64,000 nt of DNA from Eublepharis macularius (GCF_028583425.1 NC_072801.1:10188001-10252000); one strand, 5' to 3'; counted from the stretch's first letter, positions 1 through 10,573 are shown. Notes: a model not told the origin generated them from the letters alone. Numbers and translations are program-made.

Positions 1-399
1 TGGACCCAACTTGCTTTCTCTAAAAGTCTCCGGGGAACCAATGGCCATTCTTTCAAGCCACCTCCAACAGAGGAAAGGCACTGCCTTATTGGTCTCTCCA
101 GCTCCTGCAACAGACAGTGGCAAAGGTCTCTATCCTGCTTCCTGTGCCTTATCAAAGTTGTACCTGAAATTGAACCTGGGACTTTATACATACGTACCAA
201 AGGTTCTTCAACCCAATTGTACATGGCTAGAAAGGCAAGGAATGAATGAGCACTCTCAGCTTCCCCTTCACAAGCCTGAATGCTTAGTTTTATAAGCTGT
301 GATCACCAAGCACTGTATACTACAGGGCCCCATCAGGGTCCAACGTTCTACCAACCCAACAGATGCTGCAGGCAGGCTGGGATACAGCACACATCTTAC

Positions 400-560
400 C
401 TTTGATGTCTATTTCCTCTTCCAAGTTCTGGATGTAGACTGGGGATTTCTGCTGGACAAAGTACAAGATTTCAATGGCGTTAGACATCCAGAAGATAACA
501 TGTTGAAGGTCTGGCAGCAGATCTGTGATGGTGAAACGAGAAAGGGTCGCTGGATCCTGG
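400..560 (-). CDS. RADIL: RADIL, fifth coding exon (central DIL domain); gene continues off the left edge
   Basis: This exon completes codon 531 and codes residues 532-584. Conserved DIL-domain blocks are TDLLPDLQHVIFWMSNAIE, LYFVQQKSPVYIQNLEEE and the closing DIK. The acceptor is TCTCGTCCAG with the first exon base at 560. A second AG four bases further in would break the frame left by the 38-nt exon, so it was not chosen. The donor is AAAG|GTAAGATG at 399-398, leaving phase 1. No further DIL or PDZ exon is visible in bases 1-399, so the C-terminal half of the protein lies outside the window. An open frame continues past the donor toward 320, but it lacks family similarity. Confidence 0.95.
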
Positions 561-1730
561 CTGGACGAGACAGGAGAAGAGTTCAAAGTAATTCCCATAT
601 AGTCAAAAGCGTGTATCATTCACCCCTCCCCCCCCCATGCCAGCATTAAATTCAGCCACAGCAAAAAAACAGTCTCGGTGGGAATATTTGGATCTCTGCA
701 GTAATGGATATACCACATGAGGTTCACATATGAAATGGCATTCTTTCCTACCCAGATCACCCAATCCAAAATCTAAACATATTAAAAATTTAAATGGATC
801 ATGGGAGAGCCTACACAAAGGTACCAGTAGCATCATAGATGCTCAGGATTTCTCCGCTTGCCTGAATGGGCCAACCCCATGCCTCCAAAGAGCTGAGAGG
901 GTGTTGTCCTTGATCCCCTGCCCACTGTACACCTGGAGGCAATTTCCATTCACCCTATTCAAGTAACTCATTGTGAATCTACTGCTCAGCAGGGGGATGA
1001 TCCATTGGCCCTTTTGATGCGTGTTAGACAAGTCACACGATATTGTTCCCCACAGGCCTGGAGACCTGGGAACAATTCCTGCATCCCTACAAAACTTGCG
1101 ATGTCTGACTCAGCCCTCGGTCTCTGCCAAAACATTCGACGTTGCAACTGCTTACGACGCTCAGCGCATTACAAAAATGAAACCCGTTTCCATGGCTCTC
1201 TGCAACGGCATCTGCTCATACGACTGAAGTTTGGAATTTCTGTCTTTCTGCTGCCAAATTCTTGGGACTCGTTTGCAAAAAATATATATATATTTTTAAA
1301 AGATTGCAAATGGCCACCCAAGTGGTCTCATTCCAAACCCTTGGCTCAAAGTATGTTGACAGCATTTCCCATCTCTTCATTTTGGCTCACCATCCCCAAA
1401 AAATCTTCATCATCCCAAGAGGGTCTCAGATAGCAGAGTCTTGATTCCCACATCCTGGGAAGGGGCTGCCAGTTAAAGGAGGCAGTACCAGGCAGTGATA
1501 CACGGACCAACAACCTGACTCCATGAGCAGCTTCCTACACTGTGGGATTGGGTCACAGTTCAGTGGAAGAGCAGGAGATGTTTTTCCTGTGCCAAAACTC
1601 AGTTCCAGAGCAGACCCTGACATACTCTTCCCTGACAGCAGCTCTCAGAGATGTCAGGTGTAGATGGTTCTTACAGCCCTGTTACCCCAAATCCTTAACT
1701 CAGAAGTCTATAACCTTTGCAGCCTCTATA
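561..1730. other. RADIL intron sequence without a recognised feature
   Basis: Apparently single-copy intron. Apart from a short TA run near 1280-1292, I see no coding similarity, repeat family or RNA gene. Confidence 0.5.
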
Positions 1731-1995
1731 GCCAGTTTGGTGTAGTGGTTAAGTGCGTGGGACTCTAATCTGGAGAGCCGTGTTTGATTCCCCACTCCTC
1801 CACTTGAAGCCAGCTGGGTGACCTTGGGTCAGTCATAGCTCTTCTAGAGCTCTTCTAGAGCTCTCTCAGCCCCACCCACTTGACAGGGTGTTTTGTTGTG
1901 GGAATAATAGTAACATACTTTGTAAACCACTCTGAGTGGGCACTAAGTTGTCCTGAAGGCAGTATATAAATTGAATGTTGTTGTTATTATTATAG
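1731..1995 (+). mobile_element. tRNA-headed SINE with L2-like tail
   Basis: The head GCCAGTTTGGTGTAGTGG and the B-box-like GTTTGATTCCCC are of tRNA type. The body ends with the L2-like motif CCTGAAGGCAGTATATAAAT and a TTG/TTA tail. About nine related copies occur in the window on both strands, which supports the call. Inside is a short local repeat of AGCTCTTCTAG. Confidence 0.85.
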
Positions 1996-2307
1996 ATTTT
2001 ACTCTTCAAATTTCTCTCAACAGGCATAACCCAAATCTCCCACTGTTACTGACACAGCTAGCTGAGGTCTATAGGCTGCCACCACTCTGGTACAGCTTTC
2101 CTCGGAAGGGCCCAGAGCACCCAACTGACCCCTTCTGTTTGCTCTTTCCCAGTAGGTTTGATTTATTATGTGACCGAACGAGGTGTGAGGACCCAAGCAG
2201 AATAATAAAGAACTTTATTTTAAAAGATTTATTAATAACTGTTGTTTAGACTTTGAAAAATAAAGAGAATAGTAAAGGTTGGTGAACAAACAAACTAACA
2301 CACAAAG

Positions 2308-2539
2308 AGTGGAACTACAAGTGACAAAAGGCACAGGTTGGACACTTGTCAGCTTCCCTCAAGTTTTGATGGGAAATGTAGGCAGCTTGGCAGAATGTTG
2401 GACAAATGACAGTTGAAAAGTCCATTGGACAGCAGTTGGAGAGCCAAGCTGCAAGACTAGGATGCCTACATTTCCCATCAAAACTTGAGGGAAGCTGACA
2501 AGTGTCCAACCTGTGCCTTTTGTCACTTGTAGTTCCACT
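2308..2539. mobile_element. Palindromic MITE, 5-bp TSD type
   Basis: Terminal inverted repeats AGTGGAACTACAAGTGAC are flanked by a perfect 5-bp duplication (CAAAG at 2303-2307 and 2540-2544). Inner arms around GGTTGGACACTTGTCAGC and CAAGTTTTGATGGGAAATG are also inverted copies. The same arms are found in the element at 7838-8037. Confidence 0.8.
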
Positions 2540-2689
2540 CAAAGTAACAGTCTAACTAGACTGCTCTTAACTGTCTCCTGGAGGCTGGCTTCCAACTGCC
2601 TCACCCCTTCCGGACAAGGGCTCCCTCCGTCTGCAGCAGCCACGCCTCAGCTCTGCTCCCTAGACGGGAAACCCTCCCCCTGTCATGAT

Positions 2690-2915
2690 GAGACCTTTAT
2701 TCACTTCATTTACACCTTCCACTTCTCCCCTATGGGAACCCAAAGCAAGTTTTCCATTTAATCCTCACAACAACCCTGTGAGGTAGGTTAGCCTAAGTGT
2801 GTGTGACTGGCCCAAGGTCATCCTGCAAGCTTCCTCTGCAGAGCAGGGATGCAGCCCTGGGTCTCTCGGATCCTAGTCCGACATGCTAACCACTACACCA
2901 CACTGGTTCAAGTAT
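2690..2915 (-). mobile_element. tRNA-headed SINE, reverse orientation
   Basis: Reverse-complement tRNA-like head near 2870-2915 (CTAACCACTACACCACACTGG), with the tail side at 2690-2740 resembling the other L2-tailed SINEs. Diverged. Confidence 0.65.
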
Positions 2916-4135
2916 ACCAGTTGCACAGCTATTCTAATCAAGAGACACATTTAATAACCAACTTGCCATTTTCACCTCCTGTTATCACCTCAGCTATTTA
3001 ATAATCCATTATAGTTCAGTCCAAATTAGACACATTATAAAAACTCCAGGGAAATCCATTATCTATGGACACTCCATTGAGGTATGATCGCTTTTGCCCC
3101 TGCCAACAGATCTATCTGCCAGGGAAACAACAAGATTTTTCTGTTTCAGTACTGGAAGACAAGGCTTTCTCCTCCTCTTGAGTTCATTATCTATTTCTAA
3201 AGGAATTGGGAAGGGGAAACGATTTCCACAGTTATTGAGCAGCAATCCACCAAAATTTCTATCTGGACGGCCCAACCCTGCAGTATTCTTTGTCTCGGCT
3301 CAGATTTCAAAATTGCACCCTTAGCTCAAAGGAAAAAAAGCTGAAAAATTGGGGAAAGGATGTTTGGCTGATTTCCCGGAAGTCTATGACAGCCAAAGTC
3401 TTTGGCACAAGAAACAGCACAGCAGACAAGTAAGAGTTAAGTGGAGATTATAAACAACACACACAATCACATGAAACTCCAAGCACAAGAGGGGGAAAAG
3501 TTGCAGAATCAATGATTTTGGAGCATTAATTCATGAAATTAGCCTCTTTGAAGCTGAAGGGGGAAGAGAAAGATCTGCCAGAAACAGATCCCTGTGGGAC
3601 GCAGTGAGGTTTGATCCAAAATAAAATGGTTGTCAATCCATTCACAGCAAGGGTATATATACAACAGAACTGCAGTCCAAAAGCCATATAGGAAAGGAGC
3701 CAAGCCCCCCACCCTTTTCAATCTAAATGCCAACATGAAAAAAGTCCGTGCATGCTCTATTTATACCCAGTTTGCTAAAACAGGGACAGCTGCCTCTCTT
3801 GAACCTAAATTTGGTAACTATTTGCTATTACTAAGGGCAGATTCCCACACTATGTCTTCGTGCACACAAGACCCATCCCTAACAGCCATGATGCATGTAT
3901 TAAGTCACGGAGCAAACAGTCTCAGACCATTCCCATATGCAAAGTTGCATACTTCAAAGAAAACAAACAGTCTGGCTCAAATTTTTCACCAAGAAAAGCT
4001 GAATTCTGCAACCCGTAAGCATTATGCAAATTAAGAAAAATCTGCACAGTTTATTCTTGGTCCGGCATAAGCAGTGGCAATGAGTTATGCTGGGCACTGA
4101 AATCTTGCCCCTTGGAAATTCGAATGCTCCCCCCA
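2916..4135. other. RADIL intron sequence without a recognised feature
   Basis: No exon, RNA gene or known repeat family could be supported here. Confidence 0.45.
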
Positions 4136-4140
4136 CTCAG

Positions 4141-4494
4141 AGCCAAGCTACAAGAGACGAATTACACAAGAACACGCACGTGAAGGGAGTCGCAATGTTA
4201 GGCAAGAAGCTGAGTTTTAAGAGATCGGAAGGCTTTGTCAATTTCCCCTCTCTACAGAGCCAGCAAAGATGGCTCCTCAGAGGGTTTGCCTTGGGAAGGG
4301 TCTGTCAGTTTCACCTCCCCTTCTAGGAGGCGAAGAGGAAATAAACAAATGCTCTGAGGAGCAATCTTTGCTGGCTCTATTAGAGGGGAAATTGATAGAG
4401 CCTTCCCATCTCTTTTAAAACTCAGCTTCCTGGCTAACATTGCAACTCCCTTCATAAGAGCGTCTTCATGTAATTCGTCTCTTGTAGTTTAGCT
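4141..4494. mobile_element. Palindromic MITE, 5-bp TSD type
   Basis: Ends AGCCAAGCTACAAGAGACGA and its inverted counterpart are flanked by CTCAG (4136-4140) and CTTAG (4495-4499). The interior (CTCCTCAGAGGGTTTG, AAACTCAGCTTCCTGGCTAACA) matches the interior of the element at 58955-59604. The two families therefore share cores although their outermost bases differ. Confidence 0.75.
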
Positions 4495-4572
4495 CTTAGT
4501 TGATATGATTTCAACAAGACATTAAAAACCTGATTTTGACAAAACATTAAAAACCTGTGATGATGGGCTGTA

Positions 4573-4785
4573 AATGTATTTATTTATTTACTTTATACCT
4601 TGCCTTTCACTCCAAAGTGGCTTACATTATTCTCTTCTCCTCCATTTTATCCTCGCAACTACCCTGTGGGATAGGCTAAGCCGAGAGCATGTGACTGGCT
4701 CAAGGTCACCCAGCAAGGTTCAGTGGCAGAGCGGGGATTCGAATCTGGATCTCTCAGATCCTAGTCTGGCACTCTGACCACCAAC
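4573..4785 (-). mobile_element. tRNA-headed SINE, reverse orientation
   Basis: The left end is a TTTATTTATT tail followed by CCTTGCCTTTCACTCC. The right end is a reverse tRNA-like head with the B-box-like GGGGATTCGAATC. It lies just beyond the donor of the 38-nt RADIL exon. Confidence 0.75.
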
Positions 4786-4985
4786 TTAAGATTCTTGGGA
4801 CGCCGGTTTCTGCAGCCAAATACGCAAGTTCTACTATTAATTCAGAACAGCAGAATGCACGTGTCAGAGTTCAAGATCAGCCTCCTTTCCCCCTAATTAT
4901 CTGATCAAGATTGTGTTTCATCCATAAAGATGCCTTGGTTCGGGGGGTCCCAAAGACACATTCCCATGAGCTGAAGTAAACTTAC

Positions 4986-5023
4986 TGTTGAGTCTGCTTC
5001 CCAGCAAGCTCATTCGTTTTCTC
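4986..5023 (-). CDS. RADIL: RADIL, 38-nt small exon inside the DIL domain
   Basis: A short exon is bounded by GACTCCAG at its 5' side and CAACA|GTAAGTTT at its 3' side (donor GT at 4985-4984). It codes EKTNELAGKQTQ and the first two bases of codon 531. It continues the DIL helix that ends MVW in the previous exon; the Glu-Lys-Thr start is what the family has at this point. Its phases (0 in, 2 out) are exactly those needed to join the exons at 6374-7051 and 400-560 in frame. It is too short to stand out as an open frame, so the call rests on splice sites, phase and motif together. Confidence 0.88.
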
Positions 5024-5240
5024 CTGGAGTCAGGAAACAAAGAAACAGAAAAGCAAGAATGAATGCATGCCTCTGATGCTAGATATGGGGAGACAGAAAA
5101 AATGTAATCTTCTGCACAAATAAACTAAGATCTGCTATCCAGGGTGCATTTCCACACATCTGCTAGAAGTTTCTTTTAATACTGAAGCTCTCTGAAAGTT
5201 AATTCACATGTTATCTTTATTTTAAAAATATATATATACG

Positions 5241-5500
5241 CAGGGCTTTTTTTCAGCAGGAATGCGGTGGAACAGAATTCCGGAACCTCTTGAAAATGGT
5301 CACATGGCTGGTGGCCCCGCCCCCTGATCTCCAGACAGAGGGGAGTTGAGATTGCCCTCCGCGCCGCTCGGCGGCGCGTAGGGCAATCTCAACTCCCCTC
5401 TGTCTGGAGATCAGGGGGCGGGGCCACCAGCCATGTGACCATTTTCTCCAAGGGCAACCCACTGATTTCCACCACCTCTTTCCCCAGAAAAAAAGCCCTG
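5241..5500. mobile_element. CAGGGC-family palindromic MITE (hAT-like)
   Basis: Terminal repeats CAGGGCTTTTTTTC and its inverse sit at the two ends, and the whole 260 bp forms a near-perfect hairpin centred on a GC-rich CGGCGCG core. An 8-bp duplication flanks it (TATATACG / TATATACT). Eight-base duplications and a CAGGG start are typical of hAT elements. Short open frames inside recur in every copy and are not genes. Confidence 0.88.
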
Positions 5501-5799
5501 TATATACTTAAAAGCCTTGTTGTGTGTGTACCCAAAAACATAAGAGGAAACTATCTGATTAGCTATTGTAAGGATGTCAATGCAGTTAGCTAGCTATACA
5601 AACGCTAAGCATGATCACAGCAATAAGAGGATGGGTACCAGCAGCTTCCTTTTGTAGAGGCAGCATAGAAATGTACCACATTAAAGGGACACAGAACCCT
5701 GTCTCTGGAAGTGGCCTTTGCTGACTTGAATGGAGCCCATTTAAGCTCAGCGCTGTTTATTCTGCCCGGCAATGGCTCTCCAGAGATTGATCTGCTACT

Positions 5800-5875
5800 G
5801 TGATCCTTTCACTGGACTGGACCTAAGACCTCCTGCATGGAAAGCAGGGGCCCTGCCTCTTAGCCAGGCCCCCTC
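5800..5875 (-). mobile_element. tRNA-type SINE fragment
   Basis: CTAAGACCTCCTGCATGGAA and GCCTCTTAGCCAGGCC resemble the reverse complement of the tRNA-like SINE head seen at 13795-14005. Only a fragment. Confidence 0.45.
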
Positions 5876-6097
5876 GATGTCTTCATCTTAGACTTACTTC
5901 TCACCAGCAGTAAAGGATGTAGAAATGAACCCAGAATATAGTCTGTAGTAGAGAACAGGTGACTTTTCAGGGAAGACAGGATGGCCTTGATAAACTACTA
6001 AGAAATTTAAGGGAACTACCTGGAAGTCTGCTGAGCCAATTGGACCATCTACCTGACTCTCAAGAGGCGGTTGCTTGCCATTTCTAAAGCTTTTTTA

Positions 6098-6245
6098 AAA
6101 ACATTCATTTATGTATATCTCACCTATATTCTATGGAACTGAAGGAGGCATTCCCAGCAGTTTTTAAGCGCTTTAAACAAATTTTATTTCACTTATATCC
6201 TGCCTTTCTTCTATGGAACTGAAGGAGGCATTCCCAGCAGTTCCA
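6098..6245. repeat. Direct duplication, 80-bp period
   Basis: A 32-base block beginning CTATGGAACTGAAGGAGG is present identically at 6131-6162 and 6211-6242. The preceding halves are more diverged. It lies about 130 bases beyond the donor of the FHA exon. Confidence 0.8.
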
Positions 6246-6373
6246 AGACATTCCCCCGTCCAAGCACTGGCCTGACTACCTTCTCCCAGCTTTCTAGTAC
6301 CGTGACTGAATTTGGGGCACCAAGGGCCCCACCTTTTACCCACAGCTTGCCCCCTAAAAATAAAGCTACTGAC

Positions 6374-7051
6374 CCACACCATCCTCTGGATCATCTTGGC
6401 TAGCTTGAGAAGCAGCTGCCCAAAGTCTCCAGGCCTGAAGTGGTTGGCCGAGTGCTGGACGCAAAGACACAGCAGGAGGGCCGGGGTCAGTTTGTGGTCG
6501 TCGCCTGTGGGCTCGATGAGCGAGACGATTCTCCTCAACAGCACATCCTCGTTGGCCTTGTCGAACTCCAGCTCCGGCTTCCTCCGGCTGGCTCTTCGGC
6601 CGGAGGGAGGCTGTGGCCCTTGCTTCTTGGGAGAGGCGGTCTTCTCTTTGACCTGGCTGCCGCACATCTTGCAGGTGGAGGGGAGCTCCGGTTCTGAGGC
6701 CCGGCGCACAGCTCTGAGCCTCATCAGTGTCTGAGCAGGCAGGGGTTGGGTTTTCAAAGGATCCTTGTAGAGGAGCAGATAGTAAAGACCAAGGGAGATC
6801 AGGTCCCCATGATGGAGAACGACTGTCTGCCCCACCTCAGAGAAGTTGACAGAGACACTGGCTCCCGGGATGGGCTCGAGAATCAGTTCCTCTTCCGAGC
6901 GATGGTGCGAGCGACCATGCACCTTAATCCTCCGGATGGTACAGTGAAGAGGAAGGATGTCTGGTGCAGACAGGCTGATGCTGGGCTTGCTGGCCTGAGT
7001 CCTCTGGCCTACAGTGTGCTGATCACGGTTCAGCAGGTACACTAAACTGTC
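6374..7051 (-). CDS. RADIL: RADIL, third coding exon (FHA domain and start of DIL domain)
   Basis: This exon codes residues 293-518. An FHA-type fold spans about 300-390 (LNRDQHTVGQ, SAPDILPLHCTIRR, VNFSEVGQTVVLHHGD, LGLYYLLLYKDP). It is followed by a CxxC pair (C419, C422), a basic Ser/Pro-rich spacer, and the first helices of the dilute (DIL) domain from about 455 (DVLLRRIVSLIEP, HKLTPALLLCLCVQHS, FGQLLLKLAKMIQRMVW). The acceptor is TTTTCAG|GAC and the donor is TGG|GTCAGT at 6373-6372; length is 226 codons, so phase is 0 at both ends. The reading frame stays open beyond the donor to about 6173, but that sequence has no family similarity and belongs to the intron. FHA domains usually bind phosphothreonine; whether this one does cannot be judged from sequence. 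Confidence 0.96.
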
Positions 7052-7306
7052 CTGAAAAGGAAAGAGAAAAAAAAACACCAGTCATAATGCCTGCAAAAGG
7101 CTACCAAGCGCTCGTCATCAATAGAGTGATATTCATCAATAGTGTAATATTTCAGGCTAAAGCCTGAAGAGATGTGGGGAGTAAGTTGCAGGAAAGCAGT
7201 AATAAACGGGCTTAACTCTTTCCCACCCACTTCACCTTTGCAGCTCGCACACACACACTACACAGTTCTTCCTCTGCAGAGTAATTTTATTTTACTGCTA
7301 CCAAAG

Positions 7307-7416
7307 GGCCAAGCTAGAAGTGACGAATTACACTTGAATGGCAAGTGAACAGGGAGGAATACAGGTGAGTCTGTTCACTTGCCATTCAAGTGTAATTCGT
7401 CACTTCTAGCTTGGCC
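7307..7416. mobile_element. Palindromic MITE, GGCCAAGCTAG family
   Basis: Ends GGCCAAGCTAGAAGTGACGA and its inverse enclose a 110-bp hairpin, with flanks CAAAG / CAAAT. The same family occurs at 49938-50116 and 55552-56049. It lies within the intron between the second and third RADIL coding exons. Confidence 0.8.
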
Positions 7417-7837
7417 CAAATTGTAATTGCAAGGGTGATTACACAGTTTCACTGATCAGGAAAAGAAACAAAATGCTTTCAACTTCTCTGAAAAAGTGAT
7501 CTCGACAAGCAGCTGCCACCACATCTTCCAGCACCAAAAACTCATTACTAAATTATGTGTTTTGCTGGGGCATCCTTTTGACTCTGTCCTGAATCTACCA
7601 CCAGCAAATCATCCTAGAAAACCCAGAGTTTTAGCATGAAGAGAGAAATATATCCGCATTTGTTGTCACTGCATTCCTCATAATTTTGTAAACATATGGC
7701 AGCTCTTACACAGCTGGCTCAAGATACAAGTAGGCACCAGAAAACACACCAGCAGGCAATATGGCACTCACGGGAGCCACGCTGGAGACCACAGCCATGA
7801 GAACATAGAGTATTAAGGGAGATTCTCCTTCAGTGAG

Positions 7838-8037
7838 AGCCAAACTACAAGTGACGTCTTACACAGGTTGGACACTAGTCGGCTTCCCTCAAGTTTTGAT
7901 GGGAAATGTAGGCATCCTGGTCTTGCAGCTGTAATGGAGAGCCAAACTGTAAAACCAGGGCACCTACATTTCCCATCAAAACTTGAGGGAAGCTGACAAG
8001 TGTCCAACCTGTGTAAGGCGTCACTTGTAGTTTGGCT
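7838..8037. mobile_element. Palindromic MITE adjacent to a RADIL splice donor
   Basis: Ends AGCCAAACTACAAGTGACG and its inverse are flanked by GTGAG / CTAAG. The interior arms (TTGGACACTAGTCGGCTTCC, TTTGATGGGAAATGTAGGCA) are shared with 2308-2539. The right end is 26 bases beyond the donor GT of the RADIL linker exon. Confidence 0.78.
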
Positions 8038-8064
8038 CTAAGAAACGATGATCCCAGCACTTAC

Positions 8065-8390
8065 GTGTTGCTGGCTGTAGCCTTGCAGAAGCAGGAGGTG
8101 TGGAGACTGGTAAAGCGAGTGACGCAAGATGCTGGAACTCTGCTCCTCCTGCAGAACAGGCTGCCCGCCTCTCGTGTTCTCTGGGCACTGAAGGGTCTCT
8201 GGCAGAGTGGAATAATGCCTTTTGAACCCCTCCTCTTCTCTTTCATCCTGTGCGCCAGCCTGGTTGAGGCTGTTCTCACTGACCGTACGCCGGAGAGGTG
8301 GCGGTGTGGAGTGGCTTTTGCATCCCGTCAATAGAGTCATGGTGCCTTTGGCGCGGTTCCGCTGGAGTTTCCGAGCCTGGGCATTTATAC
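8065..8390 (-). CDS. RADIL: RADIL, second coding exon (linker between RA and FHA domains)
   Basis: This exon codes residues 184-292, the low-complexity linker between the RA and FHA domains. Recognisable conserved blocks are GINAQARKLQRNRAKGT at the start, TPPPLRRTVSENSL in the middle, and SLYQSPHLLLLQGYSQQH at the end. The Arg/Ser-rich RRTVSE block looks like a phosphorylation-type motif; that is inference. The acceptor is CTTCCCCAG with the exon starting at 8390, and it completes the Gly codon split by the upstream intron. The donor is CAC|GTAAGTGC at 8064-8063, leaving phase 0. The upstream intron is 23.4 kb (8391-31807) and holds most of the mobile elements in the window. A palindromic MITE ends at 8037, only 26 bases beyond the donor GT. 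Confidence 0.95.
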
Positions 8391-8574
8391 CTGGGGAAGA
8401 GAGAAGGGGAATTAAATGCTGGGCATTAAGACAACATCGTTTAACGGCTGCTTTGGAAATGAATCTCTCAACCTTCAATCTACATGGCAAAACAGGCCCT
8501 TTCACCTTGAAGGATGGAACTAAGGATATATCTACATCACAGGTGTATAATGGGTTTGTAACCATTTGTTATGG

Positions 8575-8660
8575 CTTCCCCACAAAGAATGCTGGGAATT
8601 GTAGTTTGGTGAGGGAGAGGAATGTTCTGTCAGAACTACAATTCCCAAGTTACCTAAGGA
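8575..8660. repeat. Short palindromic repeat
   Basis: GAATTGTAGTTTGG and CAGAACTACAATTCCCAA face each other around a purine-rich loop. This looks like the end of a DNA-transposon MITE; the full extent is unclear. Confidence 0.5.
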
Positions 8661-9344
8661 GAGAGAACAACCTTAAAACCAGTATAGGTCTCTAGTTTAG
8701 ATGGGCTCTTAATTTTTATAAGTACCAACAGTTATTCCATACATCCCCCTCAATGGCAAAAATCGCGATATAAACATGAAGCAAGTGTGGTATTTCATCT
8801 CTTCTTGGGGCAGCACACAGGAAAAACAGTCAACGGTTTCATGCATCCCACCCTGTTTCACGTGCAATTTGGGAGCTTTTAAAAAAAATGTCCTTTCTTT
8901 TCTCTAATCCTGAATGCCTTTCTTGATCATCACTGGTTGGCCTTTTGAGCTAAATATATATATTACTTAGGAGTAGTTTTCTGATTAATAATGATAATAA
9001 AGATTTAGATGCCACTTTCTGAACATCTGAAGCACTTTGCATACATTATCTCAGGGTGAAACTCAACAAGAGAGAGAGATGCAATGTGTGCTGATTGGGC
9101 ATTTTAAAAACCCTAAAATACAGCCCCAGAAAGCTCTATATTCAACTCAAGAAAGAGCAGAATATGAAGAAGGGATACCTATCTCTTTCCAATGTGGGTC
9201 ATTTTTTTCCAATCAGCTGCTTTTTCCTTCCTGCAGAAGAAAAAATACGTGCACCCAGTTTCTTTTCCCCTATGCATGAAAAAGCAGGATCAGTAGAATA
9301 ATTTCAGTTTTAGTTACGGAAATTCAATTTCAGTTAGGGAAAAT

Positions 9345-9457
9345 AACAAAGAGTCCAGTAGCACCTTCAAAACTGTCTCGAAAGCTTATGCTACAATAAA
9401 GTTGGTTAGTCTTAAAGGATACACCTGACAAAGAGAGCTGTGGTTCTTGAAAGCTTA
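9345..9457. repeat. Hammerhead-type palindromic repeat, left part (split by Helitron)
   Basis: Contains GAGTCCAGTAGCACCTT, CGAAAGCTTATGCTACAAT and AAGAGAGCTGTGGTTC, the landmarks of the palindromic family seen at 14519-14936. It ends GAAAGCTTA exactly where the Helitron begins and resumes at 10486. Confidence 0.8.
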
Positions 9458-10485
9458 TCTTACTACATAATTGAGAAAGCGTGTTCGAGACGACTCACCT
9501 CACTTCCACTGCGCAGGCACGCTCTCAAGCACCCCTAGTGGGCATTAGAGGCAAGTTGTCAGAGGAGGCCAGTGCAGCAGCAGTGCCCGGCTGCCTGCTT
9601 CCCCCTCTCCCCCCACCCCCAATGCACAATCCATCCCTCCAGGTCACCTCTGAACGGGGCTGCTCCAAGTGGGCTGGCAGGCACTGGCTTCTATACTCCA
9701 GGAGGCCCACTATACTTCCTATTCTTTCGCTGGCCAGATAGACCTGGCCTCTGTTAGCTGTGGGTAGGGGGCAGAACAGGCTGCTGTTGAGCACAGGAGC
9801 CCGCAAAGGTACCTGGCGCCACCCACCCCCCAGCAGTGCTCCCCACCTGCAGTGCCCATTCCGAGCCCAACAGGGCCGGAACAGGCAGCTGCCAGGAGTA
9901 AGAGCCCGCCAGGCTGTGTGCCGCCGCTCCCCCCAGGGCACTCCTTGCCTACAGCAGCCTGATCCAGTGCCAACAGGGCTGGAACAGGCCGCTGTCAGGT
10001 GCAGGAATCCGCCAGGGGTCCTGCTGCCGCCCTCCTGGTGGCGCACCCCATCTGCAGCGGCTCAGGCAGCGGCACGTTCCAACCCCAACAGGGCCAGAAT
10101 GGGCGGCTGCCGGAAGCAGGAGCCCAGTAAGGCACCTCCCCACCCCTGCACGGCCCTCCACGCCAGCAGTGGCCCGATCCAGCACCAACAGGGCCAGAAT
10201 GGGCCACTGCTGGGAACAGGAGCCCACCAGGGTGCCTGGTGGCGCTTCCTGCAGCGGCCCGATCCAGTGCCAGTGGGGTTGGAATGGGCTGCTGCTAGTC
10301 ACAGGCACCCGCCATGGTGCCTGCCACCCCCATCTCGGTGTTGGGGAGGAGACAACACCAGGCCCTGGCTGCCTTGCCCCCCCCTCCAACCAAATCGGGG
10401 CGCAGCACAGGTGGAAATGCCTGGCCCGCCTGCCCTGCCTAGAGCCTGTTGTATTCCCCCCCCACACCACGGGCTTTGTTACTAG
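9458..10485 (+). mobile_element. Non-autonomous Helitron with GC-rich internal minisatellite
   Basis: The element starts TC (TCTTACTACATAATTGAG) and ends CTAG (TTGTTACTAG). It is inserted between A and T with no target duplication. A 3' hairpin (AGCCTG with CGGGCT, 21-base loop) ends ten bases before the terminus. These are the Helitron hallmarks. Removing it joins GAAAGCTTA to TGCTACAATAAAG, which is exactly the uninterrupted repeat seen at about 44245-44270. The interior is GC-rich, with degenerate repeats about 80-115 bp apart carrying CCAACAGGGCC. There is no Rep/helicase coding sequence. A related 5' end is at 50720. Confidence 0.85.
9840..10330. repeat. GC-rich degenerate minisatellite inside the Helitron
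   Basis: The motif CCAACAGGGCCAGAATGGGC or close variants recurs near 9868, 9970, 10083, 10186 and 10268. Long open frames across it on both strands are a by-product of base composition. Confidence 0.7.
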
Positions 10486-10573
10486 TGCTACAATAAAGTT
10501 GGTTAGTCCTAAAGGTGCTACTGGACACTACTATTTTGTAACTACAGACTAACACGGCTAACTCCTCTCGATC
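10486..10573. repeat. Hammerhead-type palindromic repeat, right part
   Basis: Continues TGCTACAATAAAGTTGG, GGTGCTACTGGAC and CAGACTAACACGGCTAAC, the outer end of the family. It is separated from its left part only by the Helitron. Confidence 0.8.

Noticed and set aside
5253..5462. Frame coding MGCPWRKWSHGWW and its many relatives
   Set aside because: The same frame recurs in each CAGGGC-family palindrome; it has no promoter and no conserved function.
6173..6373. Extension of the RADIL exon past 6374
   Set aside because: Open frame without family similarity; a proper donor at 6373-6372 leaves the phase needed by the next exon.
9525..10485. Frames of 170-240 codons on both strands
   Set aside because: They lie in a GC-rich degenerate minisatellite within the Helitron; both strands are open, as composition predicts.
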